Part shown: piece by piece, positions 1-5,576 of the stretch | Position numbering within the stretch: position 1 is the stretch's first letter | Layout of the letters: every line of letters begins with the position of its first letter | Origin: Mycobacterium sp. | GTDB taxonomy: Bacteria > Actinomycetota > Actinomycetes > Mycobacteriales > Mycobacteriaceae | Assembly (NCBI GenBank): GCA_023264755.1 | Contig: JAHFVB010000278.1 | Span: 1-6,805 of the forward strand | Reading direction: 5' to 3' | DNA length: 6,805 bases | The notes under the pieces: generated by a model | What the model was told of the DNA's origin: nothing | The model's input: the letters and a program-made list of their open reading frames with translations, nothing else | Database searches by the model: none | Position numbers and translations under genes: made by a program

Positions 1-688
1 CAGTGCCCTCGGCCCGCTCGTTGGCGTTGACGGCCTCGGTCTCCATCTGATGCAGCAGGTGGACCTTGAGCATGTCGGTGATCATGGGGCCCAGCAGCGG
101 CTCGACTGAATGCATCAACGCCTCGGACCCCTTGGCGATGTCCAGCTCGGTGGCGCCCGGCTTCAGCACGGTGGCCAACGCCGCGTAGCGCATCACCTCG
201 CTGGCCCGGGTCAATCCCTCGGCGAGCACTTGCACGACGAGCACGATCTGATCGGGCGTGAAGCCGAGGTCCATGAACTTCTTGGCGTACGCGGCGGTTT
301 CGCCGTCGATGCGCAGATGCACGGCGGCATCGGGATCATCCACCCTCGGCAATCCGCTGGCCCGCTGAATGCGCTCCAGCAGCTCGAGCTCGACGCCCGT
401 CTGCGCGCTGATCTGGCGTGCGGAGACCAGGGTGCCGTCCACGCCGAGCACGCGTCGGGACGCCAACAGCATCGGCTGATACGAATCCCGGATCTCCTCG
501 ACGGTGAGTCCGCGTTCCAGCAGCCAGTGGATCAGCTCCAACCGCTCGGCCCGGGCCTCGCCCTCGAGTCCCTCGAGCAGTCCGGACGCCTCGATGAACC
601 GCTGCTCGTCACGCTTGCGCTCATCGCCGTCGAAGTCTTCGGGCACCGGGTCAAGGTAGCCGACGAGTTTGAGATCATTCCCATCCAT
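1..688 (-). CDS. Class III adenylate cyclase, pH-sensing type, N-terminal regulatory domain (partial, runs off the window)
   Basis: I translated this reading frame by hand from the ATG at 688-686. It stays open for 229 codons to the window edge. From about residue 35 the protein follows the autoinhibitory domain of M. tuberculosis Rv1264 closely: [18 protein letters not shown] at 43-60, LVSARQIS at 87-94, [10 protein letters not shown] at 115-124, EVMRYAAL at 164-171 and [11 protein letters not shown] at 178-188. The stretch [10 protein letters not shown] (198-207) through [15 protein letters not shown] corresponds to the helix and linker that switch the catalytic domain. The cyclase homology domain, which would make cAMP from ATP, lies beyond base 1. 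In the family this regulatory domain makes activity pH-dependent; that role is inferred here. The first ~33 residues are acidic/charged and longer than the Rv1264 N-terminus, so the start is not certain; a GTG at codon 15 is an alternative. The start codon overlaps that of the divergent glycosylase gene, so its promoter must lie within that gene. Rv2212 belongs to the same family, but adjacency to amiB2 favours Rv1264. Confidence 0.9.
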   Translation of the reverse strand, partial: MDGNDLKLVGYLDPVPEDFDGDERKRDEQRFIEASGLLEGLEGEARAERLELIHWLLERGLTVEEIRDSYQPMLLASRRVLGVDGTLVSARQISAQTGVELELLERIQRASGLPRVDDPDAAVHLRIDGETAAYAKKFMDLGFTPDQIVLVVQVLAEGLTRASEVMRYAALATVLKPGATELDIAKGSEALMHSVEPLLGPMITDMLKVHLLHQMETEAVNANERAEGT

Positions 689-1181
689 GACCGAACCGAT
701 GCGAGCGGGCCTGCCACCCGTCCTGGCCGACGGCGCACGGGTGCTGATCCTCGGCTCCTTTCCCAGCGAACGCTCCCTGGCCACCGGCGAGTACTACGCC
801 AACCGGCGCAACCAGTTCTGGCCACTGCTGGGCGCGGTGTTCGGGTTCGACGCCGCACTGCCCTACGACGCGCGGATCGACGCCGTGACACAACACGGGG
901 TGGCGCTGTGGGACGTGGTGCACAGCTGTCGCCGCGTCGGCAGCATGGATGCCCACATCGACCGGAAGACCCTCGTGGTCAACGACTTCGACGCGCTGCT
1001 GGCGAACCACCCGTCCCTCGAGCGGGTGTTCGTCAACGGGCTGACCGCCTACGAGTTGTTCGAGCGCCACGTCCAGGGCGCGCTGCGGCCCACCCGGCTG
1101 CCGTCCAGCAGCGGGGCCCTGACCATGTCGTTCGACGACAAGCTGACCCAGTGGAGTGCGTTGGCCTCTCCGGTCAGCTGA
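687..1181 (+). CDS. DNA-deoxyinosine (hypoxanthine-DNA) glycosylase, UDG superfamily family 6
   Basis: This 164-residue protein resembles the HDG family of the uracil-DNA glycosylase fold, which removes hypoxanthine (deaminated adenine) from DNA and starts base excision repair. Visible motifs are the phosphate/base-pocket loop [11 protein letters not shown] (21-31), the family hallmark [13 protein letters not shown] (36-48), ALWDVV (73-78), a strand ending in FVNG (115-118), and the C-terminal DNA-intercalation motif LPSSSGAL (138-145), where most members as I recall have LPSTSPA. The asparagine in YYAN is the likely catalytic residue. Length is normal for the family. I chose the ATG at 687; an in-frame TTG at 669 would add six residues but lies inside the cyclase gene, and an ATG at 699 is also possible. 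No Shine-Dalgarno sequence precedes 687. The gene overlaps the divergent cyclase start by two bases and the convergent amidase by eight. I recall no gene at this place in M. tuberculosis. Substrate preference is inferred from family membership. Confidence 0.87.
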   Translation: MTEPMRAGLPPVLADGARVLILGSFPSERSLATGEYYANRRNQFWPLLGAVFGFDAALPYDARIDAVTQHGVALWDVVHSCRRVGSMDAHIDRKTLVVNDFDALLANHPSLERVFVNGLTAYELFERHVQGALRPTRLPSSSGALTMSFDDKLTQWSALASPVS

Positions 1182-1187
1182 CCGGAG
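1168..1187. terminator. 20-bp perfect palindrome holding both stop codons of two convergent genes; candidate bidirectional terminator
   Basis: Bases 1168-1187 are fully self-complementary. As RNA on either strand they would fold into an 8-bp GC-rich stem (CTCCGGTC/GACCGGAG) with an AGCT loop. The plus-strand TGA (1179-1181) and the minus-strand TGA (1176-1174) are symmetric within it, so both proteins end Pro-Val-Ser. There is no U-tract on either side. Many mycobacterial terminators are said to lack one, so termination in both directions is plausible but unproven. Confidence 0.45.
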
Positions 1188-2577
1188 GCCTGCGCTGGGC
1201 CCACGGCCGCGCCTGCTCGAGCTGAGCGCCCAGCGCCAACAGCGTCGCCTCGTCGTAGGGCCTGCCCACCAATTGGATCGACGTCGGGACGCCGTTGCCG
1301 TCGAGCCCCCACGGCACCACGGCCGCCGGCTGACCGGTGACGTTGAACATGGCTTGGAAGGGCACGCGCGCCGCCACCAGCGCCAGTGTCGCGATCGCGC
1401 CTCGGCGCTGGTAGGCCCCAACGCGGGACGGCCCGGCCGCCGTACCAGGGGTGATCACCACGTCGACGTCGTCGAAGATGGACTGCACGCGGGCGGCCAG
1501 CTCGCCCTCGGCGGCCCGCACGGCCGTCATCGCCCTGCTGGGGATCAAGCCGCCGATCCTGGCGAAGGCCCGCGTACGACGGTCGAGCCGCTCGGGGTGC
1601 GGCAGCGCCTTCGCTGCGTCGTGGACGCCACGGAAGTAGCGCGGTAGCGCGTGGCGGTAAACCGCCGTCAGCGGGTAATCGGGATCGCGCCGGACCACGT
1701 CGTGGCCGAGCTCGCGCAACAACGCACCGGCTTCCCGCAGCGCCGCCCGCTGCGCCTTGCCGACGTGCGTCAGCGGCATCGGACTCTTGGCACTCAACGC
1801 GATTCGCAGCCGCCCCGGTGGGCGCTCGGCGGCCGCCACGAAGCCACCCTCGGGGGCGCGCATGGTGGTCGTCACGTCCAGGAACAGGGCCGCGTCCGCC
1901 ACGGTCCGCGCGAGCGGCCCGTACGTGCTCAGCCCACACCAGGCGCCCTCGTTCGGCGCCAGCGACACCCGATCGCGCTGGGGTTTGATCCCGAACAGGC
2001 CGCACCACGTCGACGGGATGCGGATCGACCCCATGCCGTCCGAACCCAGCGCCAAGGCGGCCAACCCGGCCGCCATCGCGGAGGCGCTGCCGCCGCTGCT
2101 GCCACCCGGCGTGTAGTCGGTGTGCCACGGATTGCGGGTGGCCCCGAACACGAGGGTTTCGGTGAAGGGCCAGACCATGAGCTCCGGCACCGCCGTCTTG
2201 CCGAGAATGACGGCACCGGCGGCCCTCAGTCTGCGCACCACCTCGGCGTCTGCGCTGCGGGTCGGGCCGTGCGCACTGCTGCCGTAGGTCGTCAGCTCGC
2301 CGGCTACGTCCGTGTCGTCCTTGATCGCGATCGGGACGCCGAGCAGCGGTAGCCGCTCCCCTGCGTCGAGCCGGTCCTGGGCGGCCGCCGCTTCGCGTCG
2401 CGCCGATTCGGTGAGCACCACTCGGTAGGAACGCAATTCGGGATCCAGCCGGGCGATCCGGTCGAGGTAGAGCTCGAGCAGCGCGGGTGCGGTGATGGCG
2501 CCCGAGGCCAGCAGCCGGGCCTGTTCGGCCGCACCGGCGAAGGCGAGCTCGCGGGGGTCCATCGGGCTGGCGCTCAT
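1174..2577 (-). CDS. amiB2: Amidase signature family enzyme, AmiB2-like
   Basis: This 467-residue amidase signature protein would hydrolyse a carbon-nitrogen (amide) bond, releasing ammonia or an amine. The catalytic triad is readable: Lys86 in PIAIKDD, cis-Ser160 in PGGSSGGSA, and nucleophile Ser184 in GSDGMGSIRIPS. The 24-residue gap between the serines matches FAAH and GatA. The usual glycine two residues before the nucleophile is Met182. C-terminal motifs FNVTGQPAAVVP (411-422) and GVPTSIQLVGRP are also typical, and length is normal. There is no signal peptide or membrane segment, so it is likely cytosolic. It is not GatA by context, since no gatB or gatC lies nearby. The ATG at 2577 is favoured because a -10 box sits at leaderless distance from it; an in-frame ATG at 2562 is possible. 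The position between the HIT gene and the Rv1264-like cyclase supports the AmiB2 assignment. The natural substrate is unknown. It ends inside the palindrome shared with the convergent DNA glycosylase gene. Confidence 0.92.
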   Translation of the reverse strand: MSASPMDPRELAFAGAAEQARLLASGAITAPALLELYLDRIARLDPELRSYRVVLTESARREAAAAQDRLDAGERLPLLGVPIAIKDDTDVAGELTTYGSSAHGPTRSADAEVVRRLRAAGAVILGKTAVPELMVWPFTETLVFGATRNPWHTDYTPGGSSGGSASAMAAGLAALALGSDGMGSIRIPSTWCGLFGIKPQRDRVSLAPNEGAWCGLSTYGPLARTVADAALFLDVTTTMRAPEGGFVAAAERPPGRLRIALSAKSPMPLTHVGKAQRAALREAGALLRELGHDVVRRDPDYPLTAVYRHALPRYFRGVHDAAKALPHPERLDRRTRAFARIGGLIPSRAMTAVRAAEGELAARVQSIFDDVDVVITPGTAAGPSRVGAYQRRGAIATLALVAARVPFQAMFNVTGQPAAVVPWGLDGNGVPTSIQLVGRPYDEATLLALGAQLEQARPWAQRRPPVS

Positions 2578-2584
2578 CGGCTGG

Positions 2585-2590
2585 AGCTTA
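2585..2590 (-). promoter_or_regulatory. -10 box for amiB2 (probable leaderless mRNA)
   Basis: Read on the minus strand this is TAAGCT, fitting the mycobacterial TAnnnT -10 pattern. Counting six bases on puts transcription start at G2578, one base before the ATG at 2577. No Shine-Dalgarno sequence is present, which agrees with a leaderless or one-base-leader transcript. No -35 element is clear. Confidence 0.45.
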
Positions 2591-2622
2591 GCGAGCGAGC
2601 CCGGTGCGACGAGCGGTTCCGG

Positions 2623-2635
2623 CGTAGCCGCTACG
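2623..2635. promoter_or_regulatory. Dyad CGTAGC-C-GCTACG in the amiB2/HIT divergent promoter region
   Basis: Perfect 6-bp arms flank a single central C. The right arm overlaps the first four bases of the plus-strand -10 box (2632-2637), so a repressor bound here would block transcription of the HIT operon. The binding protein, if any, is unknown. Short dyads arise by chance in GC-rich DNA, so this is tentative. Confidence 0.25.
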
Positions 2636-2637
2636 GT
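2632..2637 (+). promoter_or_regulatory. -10 box for the HIT/nitroreductase-family operon (probable leaderless mRNA)
   Basis: The sequence is TACGGT, fitting TAnnnT. Its last base is exactly seven before the A of the ATG at 2644, so predicted transcription start coincides with the start codon. A purine-rich GGCGGA abuts the ATG with no spacing, too close to act as a ribosome binding site, which favours leaderless translation. Confidence 0.5.
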
Positions 2638-2643
2638 GGCGGA

Positions 2644-3078
2644 ATGTCATGCGTGTTCTGCGACATCGTCGCCGGTGATGCGCCTGCGGTGCGCATCTAC
2701 GAGGACGACGACTACCTCGCCATCCTCGACATCCGACCCATCGTGCGGGGCCATACCCTGGTCATCCCCAAGAAGCACACCGTCGACCTGACCGACACCC
2801 CGCCGTCGACCGTGGCCGAACTGGCCCGCATCGGACAACGCATCGGGCAGGCCGCCCGCACGTCGGAGTTGCGCGCCGACGGCAACAACATCGTCATCAA
2901 CGACGGCAAGGCCGCCTTTCAGAGCGTGTTCCACATCCACCTGCACGTCACGCCGCGCCAATTGGGTGACAAGCTGTCATTCGCGAAGGGCCTGATCGTG
3001 CGGCGCGACCCGGACCGGGAAGCCACGGGCGCCATCCTGCGGGACGCGCTGGCCAAACTCGACGCAGTCAAGGAGTGA
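2644..3078 (+). CDS. HIT (histidine triad) family protein, HINT-like
   Basis: This 144-residue protein is a histidine triad nucleotide hydrolase/transferase. The triad is FHIHLHVTPR, with His97, His99 and His101; the middle or last histidine attacks the alpha-phosphate of a nucleotide in this superfamily. The N-terminus CVFCDIVAGDAP (3-14) supplies Cys3 and Cys6, which with His45 (IPKKH) and His97 match the structural zinc site of bacterial Hit proteins. RPIVRGHTLVIPKKH (31-45) and the GKAAFQSVFHIH approach to the triad are also standard, and the length is normal. Likely substrates are adenosine phosphoramidates or related AMP conjugates, by family only. It is the ortholog of Rv1262c by position. 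It begins a two-gene operon: the next start lies four bases after its stop codon, and the downstream ribosome binding site overlaps its last codons. Confidence 0.95.
   Translation: MSCVFCDIVAGDAPAVRIYEDDDYLAILDIRPIVRGHTLVIPKKHTVDLTDTPPSTVAELARIGQRIGQAARTSELRADGNNIVINDGKAAFQSVFHIHLHVTPRQLGDKLSFAKGLIVRRDPDREATGAILRDALAKLDAVKE
3070..3075 (+). promoter_or_regulatory. Shine-Dalgarno AAGGAG for the nitroreductase-family gene
   Basis: AAGGAG lies seven bases before the ATG at 3083 and overlaps the last codons of the HIT gene. It is the clearest ribosome binding site in the window. It fixes the downstream start and indicates translation from the shared transcript, in contrast to the probably leaderless HIT gene. 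Confidence 0.75.
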
Positions 3079-3082
3079 CCCG

Positions 3083-3535
3083 ATGAGCAATGACTTCATG
3101 CCGGTGTGGGAACGGTACTTCGGCCACCGGATGCTGATGGTCCACGACACCATCTACCGGAAGAGCCGCGGCTGGATCGGGCATCGCCTGCCGTTCACCG
3201 CCCCCATCCTGCTGCTGCACACCGTCGGCGCGAAGACCGGCGCCAAGCGAACCAACTCGCTGAGCTACGCCGAGGACGGCGGCTCCTACCTCGTCGTCGC
3301 CTCCATGGGCGGAGCGCCCAAGTCGCCCGGCTGGTACTTCAACGTGAAGGCCAATCCGAACGTCGAGATCAACGTCGGGCGCAAACGCTTCCCCGTGACG
3401 GCACGCATCGTCGGCGCCGACGACCCGGACTATGCGCGGATGTGGAAGCTGGTCAACGACAACAACAACCACGTCTACGACGACTACCAAACCCGCACGA
3501 CCCGACCGATTCCCATCGTCGCGCTGACGCCCTAG
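3083..3535 (+). CDS. Deazaflavin (F420)-dependent nitroreductase family protein, Rv1261c-like
   Basis: This 150-residue protein belongs to the Ddn/FDOR-B group of split beta-barrel proteins that bind the deazaflavin cofactor F420. Diagnostic segments are LLLHTVGAKTGAKRTNSL (43-60), YLVVASMGGA (69-78) followed by PKSPGWYFNVKANP (79-92), both of which line the F420 phosphate/tail site in the family, and the C-terminal tyrosines (VYDDYQ, 131-136) before TRPIPIVALTP. Length is typical. The hydride donor would be F420H2; the physiological acceptor is unknown, and quinones or nitroaromatics are handled by relatives. It is translationally linked to the HIT gene. An Asn-rich stretch NDNNNH (125-130) is present but does not disturb the family motifs. 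The stop codon shares a CTAG with that of the convergent LLM oxidoreductase gene, so there is no room for a separate terminator. Confidence 0.93.
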   Translation: MSNDFMPVWERYFGHRMLMVHDTIYRKSRGWIGHRLPFTAPILLLHTVGAKTGAKRTNSLSYAEDGGSYLVVASMGGAPKSPGWYFNVKANPNVEINVGRKRFPVTARIVGADDPDYARMWKLVNDNNNHVYDDYQTRTTRPIPIVALTP

Positions 3536-4575
3536 AACAGCTCCTTGGCGAGCAGTTCCAGCGTCTGCTCGCGTGCGGGCGCGGTGGCCGGGTCGACGCC
3601 TCGGTGCGCCGACCCGACGGGGTTGACCATCACCTCGTCCACCGCGAAGTGTTCGGCCAGGGCGCGGACCTGTTCGGCCGCCTCGGTAGGGGCCCCGACG
3701 ATGGCCCGGGCCAGCCCGGCCTCGACGATGGCCTGCTCTTGGCCGTTGAGCTGCCGCGCCGCGGCGTCCTCGACCAGCTCGAGTGGCCGCAGCGGCTGAC
3801 CGGTACGCAACCAGGCCATCATGTGCAGATTGGGCAGCATCAGCGCCTCGGCCTCCGCCCGGGTGGCCGCCACCGAGGCGTTGACGGTGAGGAACGTGAC
3901 GGGCTCGGCCGCCAGGTCACTTGGCCGGAACTCCGACCGGTAGGTGTCAAGCGCCCGCTCGGTACCCTCCCCGGAGAAGTGATGGGCGAACACGTACGGC
4001 AGGCCCTTCGCCGCGGCCAGATGCGCCGAGTACAGCGACGACCCGAGCAGCCACAACCGTGGCTCGCTGGCCGCGGCCGGCGTCGCCTTGAGCACGTAGT
4101 CCGCCCGCCGGCCCCGCAGCGAGACCTGGACCCCGCCGGTGCTCATCAACGCAGCCACGTCGTCCAGGTACTGAGGGAAGTTCTCGATGTCACTATCGTC
4201 ACGACCCGCAGCGCCACGTAGCGCCATCGAGGTCACCGGGTCCGAGCCGGGGGCCCGCCCCAGGCCGAGGTCGATACGACCCGGAGCGGCCGCCTCGAGC
4301 AGCGCGAACTGTTCGGCGACCGCCAGCGGGGCGTGGTTGGGCAGCATCACGCCGCCGGAGCCGAGTCTGATATGCGCGGTCTGACCCGCGAGGTAGGCGA
4401 TGAGCACGGGCGGACTGGTGGCCGCCACCGCGGGCATGTTGTGGTGTTCGGCCAGCCAGTAGCGGGTGTAGCCCAGCGAGTCGGCGGTCTGCGCCAACCG
4501 CACGGTGGCCGCCAGGGCGTCCGACGTGGTCTGATCGCTACGCACGGGAACGAGGTCTAGTACCGAAAGTCGCAC
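3532..4575 (-). CDS. LLM class flavin-dependent oxidoreductase (luciferase-like, MsnO8/group 1 type)
   Basis: With the GTG start at 4575 the product is 347 residues, beginning MRLSVLDLVPVRSDQT as group-1 luciferase-like proteins usually do. Further motifs are RYWLAEHHNMP (38-48), IRLGSGGVMLPNHAPLAVAEQF (69-90) and GRIDLGLGRAPGSD (99-112), all of the bacterial-luciferase TIM-barrel fold. These enzymes use reduced FMN or F420 to oxidise small substrates; cofactor and substrate cannot be read here. The reading frame stays open upstream to 4665, but that extension is encoded by the hairpin region and has no family similarity, so I reject it. No Shine-Dalgarno sequence or TAnnnT box is visible in the 43 bases between start and hairpin, so the gene may depend on readthrough from udgB or on an unrecognised promoter. 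In M. tuberculosis I remember Rv1260, a different FAD-type oxidoreductase, in this slot. Converges with and overlaps the nitroreductase-family gene by four bases. Confidence 0.92.
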   Translation of the reverse strand: MRLSVLDLVPVRSDQTTSDALAATVRLAQTADSLGYTRYWLAEHHNMPAVAATSPPVLIAYLAGQTAHIRLGSGGVMLPNHAPLAVAEQFALLEAAAPGRIDLGLGRAPGSDPVTSMALRGAAGRDDSDIENFPQYLDDVAALMSTGGVQVSLRGRRADYVLKATPAAASEPRLWLLGSSLYSAHLAAAKGLPYVFAHHFSGEGTERALDTYRSEFRPSDLAAEPVTFLTVNASVAATRAEAEALMLPNLHMMAWLRTGQPLRPLELVEDAAARQLNGQEQAIVEAGLARAIVGAPTEAAEQVRALAEHFAVDEVMVNPVGSAHRGVDPATAPAREQTLELLAKELF

Positions 4576-4615
4576 GAACCGTTCAACCGTCGACCCGGCC
4601 CGAACGTTCCCCACT

Positions 4616-4672
4616 CCGCGATTTGTGCACTCAAACGAGCGGTCAGCGCGCGTTTGAGTGCACAAATCACGG
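4616..4672. repeat. Perfect 18-bp inverted repeat with 13-base loop, overlapping the udgB stop codon
   Basis: The left arm GATTTGTGCACTCAAACG (4620-4637) and right arm CGTTTGAGTGCACAAATC (4651-4668) are exact reverse complements around a 13-base loop (4638-4650). After one C/A mismatch (4619/4669), three further pairs (4616-4618 with 4670-4672) extend the stem. The arms are less GC-rich than the surroundings. The minus-strand TGA of udgB (4669-4667) lies at the edge of the right arm. The structure would form at the 3' end of udgB mRNA, before the LLM gene. It may be a terminator or attenuator, an RNA-stabilising hairpin, or a copy of a dispersed palindromic repeat. No U-tract follows on either strand. 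Confidence 0.9.
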
Positions 4673-5509
4673 GGTCGCGGCGGCCTTGGCGGCGGTGAAC
4701 ACGTCGTCGAGCATCGCCGGGGTCAGCCGGCCCGTGAACGTGTTCTGCTGACTGGGGTGGTAGCAGCCGATCAGCGTGTGCGCGCCGATCGTCACCGTCG
4801 CCAGGTGGCCGAACTTCGGCAACGGCACGGGTACCGGGCCGCCGCCGGCCCGCCGCATGTCCAGCGCCGCCCGCCACGCAAAACCGCCCAGCGCCACGAT
4901 CACCTGCACCGACGGCCCGACCAGCCGCCACTCGGCCGCCAGCCACGGTGCACACGTCGCACGTTCCTCCGGCGTCGGCTTGTTGTCCGGCGGGGCGCAA
5001 CGGACGGCGGCCACCACGCGAGTGCCCTTGAGCACCAAGCCATCTGCCGAATCGACGCTATCGCCGGCGCTGGCCAGCCCGGCCCGGTACAACGCGGCGA
5101 ACAGGAAGTCACCGCTGCGGTCGCCGGTGAACACCCGTCCCGTCCGATTGGCCCCGTGCGCCGCGGGCGCGAGACCGAGCACCAGGATGCGGGGCCGGTC
5201 CGCCCCGAAACCGGGGGCCGGCCGCCCCCAATAGGGTTCGCAGGCATACGAGCGGCGCTTCTCGACGGCCATGCGTTCGCGCCAACCCACCAGGCGGGGG
5301 CAGGCCCGGCAGACGCTGACCTCTGCATCCAACTCCGCGACGTCGCGGACGTGCTTGGCCAGCGCCCGCACCCGGGCCGGAGTCGTCGCCACCGGGGTAT
5401 CGGGCCGCGCCGGGTCGCCGGGCCAACCCACGCCGGGAGGCACTGGCGATTCGAAGTCCGCGCCCGTGCGGACGTGCGGCAGGCTCACCCCAACACTGTG
5501 CCCGACCAC
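4667..5509 (-). CDS. udgB: Type-5 uracil-DNA glycosylase UdgB
   Basis: This 280-residue enzyme is a family-5 iron-sulfur uracil-DNA glycosylase and matches Rv1259 closely from memory. It removes uracil and related deaminated or damaged bases from DNA; family-5 enzymes also act on hypoxanthine. The four likely [4Fe-4S] cysteines are Cys67 and Cys70 (CRACPRLV) and Cys171 and Cys186 (RCAPPDN...TCAPW). Motif A is [19 protein letters not shown] (112-130), lacking the polar catalytic residue of family-1 enzymes as expected for this family, and motif B is [14 protein letters not shown] (251-264). The start is GTG at 5509; a second in-frame GTG at 5488 would begin MSLPHVRTG, nearer the M. tuberculosis N-terminus, and is a real alternative. 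No strong ribosome site supports either. The stop codon falls at the edge of the long inverted repeat. It is divergent from tap across 67 bases. Confidence 0.94.
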   Translation of the reverse strand: MVGHSVGVSLPHVRTGADFESPVPPGVGWPGDPARPDTPVATTPARVRALAKHVRDVAELDAEVSVCRACPRLVGWRERMAVEKRRSYACEPYWGRPAPGFGADRPRILVLGLAPAAHGANRTGRVFTGDRSGDFLFAALYRAGLASAGDSVDSADGLVLKGTRVVAAVRCAPPDNKPTPEERATCAPWLAAEWRLVGPSVQVIVALGGFAWRAALDMRRAGGGPVPVPLPKFGHLATVTIGAHTLIGCYHPSQQNTFTGRLTPAMLDDVFTAAKAAATP

Positions 5510-5518
5510 CGGGCCCGC

Positions 5519-5534
5519 CGCCGGTAATCCGGCG
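5519..5534. promoter_or_regulatory. Dyad CGCCGG-TAAT-CCGGCG between udgB and tap; candidate operator
   Basis: Perfect 6-bp arms flank four bases. Relative to the tap start predicted from the -10 box at 5556-5561, the dyad lies at roughly -34 to -49, where a regulator could cover the -35 region. It also lies 10-25 bases upstream of the udgB GTG at 5509. No regulator gene is in the window, and GC-rich chance dyads are common. Confidence 0.3.
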
Positions 5535-5555
5535 CGACGTGGGCTGGCCCGCTGC

Positions 5556-5561
5556 TAGATT
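5556..5561 (+). promoter_or_regulatory. -10 box for tap
   Basis: TAGATT fits TAnnnT and is the best -10 match in the divergent region. It predicts transcription start near 5568-5570 and a leader of about 7-9 bases with no Shine-Dalgarno sequence. No -35 hexamer is clear: bases 5529-5555 are nearly all G/C, and I see no AT-rich tract of the kind that marks WhiB7-dependent promoters. Confidence 0.5.
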
Positions 5562-5576
5562 CAGCCGCGATAACTC

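Noticed and set aside
689..720. Leaderless -10 box for the cyclase (minus strand ATCGGT at the right spacing)
   Set aside because: It keeps only the final T of the TAnnnT pattern, with the first two bases reversed. I could not support it as a promoter.
110..1225. Long plus-strand open frame across the cyclase and glycosylase genes, and similar long frames opposite amiB2, udgB and tap
   Set aside because: These are antisense or out-of-frame readings of GC-rich coding DNA. Their products are low-complexity Arg/Gly/Pro/Ala-rich sequences without family motifs, while the overlapping frames encode clear proteins.
3068..3490. Minus-strand frame beginning with a run of valines (MVVVVDVVVVVVD)
   Set aside because: The valine run is the antisense of the Asn/Asp-rich codons of the nitroreductase-family gene, which carries strong family motifs on the plus strand.
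4576..4609. Possible LexA (SOS) box near the repair gene udgB, from GAAC and GTTC half-sites
   Set aside because: The mycobacterial SOS box needs GAAC and GTTC separated by four bases; here the spacings are one and zero, and the sites lie downstream of udgB, not in its promoter.
4576..4665. N-terminal extension of the LLM oxidoreductase to an ATG at 4665
   Set aside because: The extra 30 residues are encoded by the inverted repeat and its flank, show no family similarity, and would overlap the udgB stop codon region. The GTG at 4575 gives the family's usual beginning.
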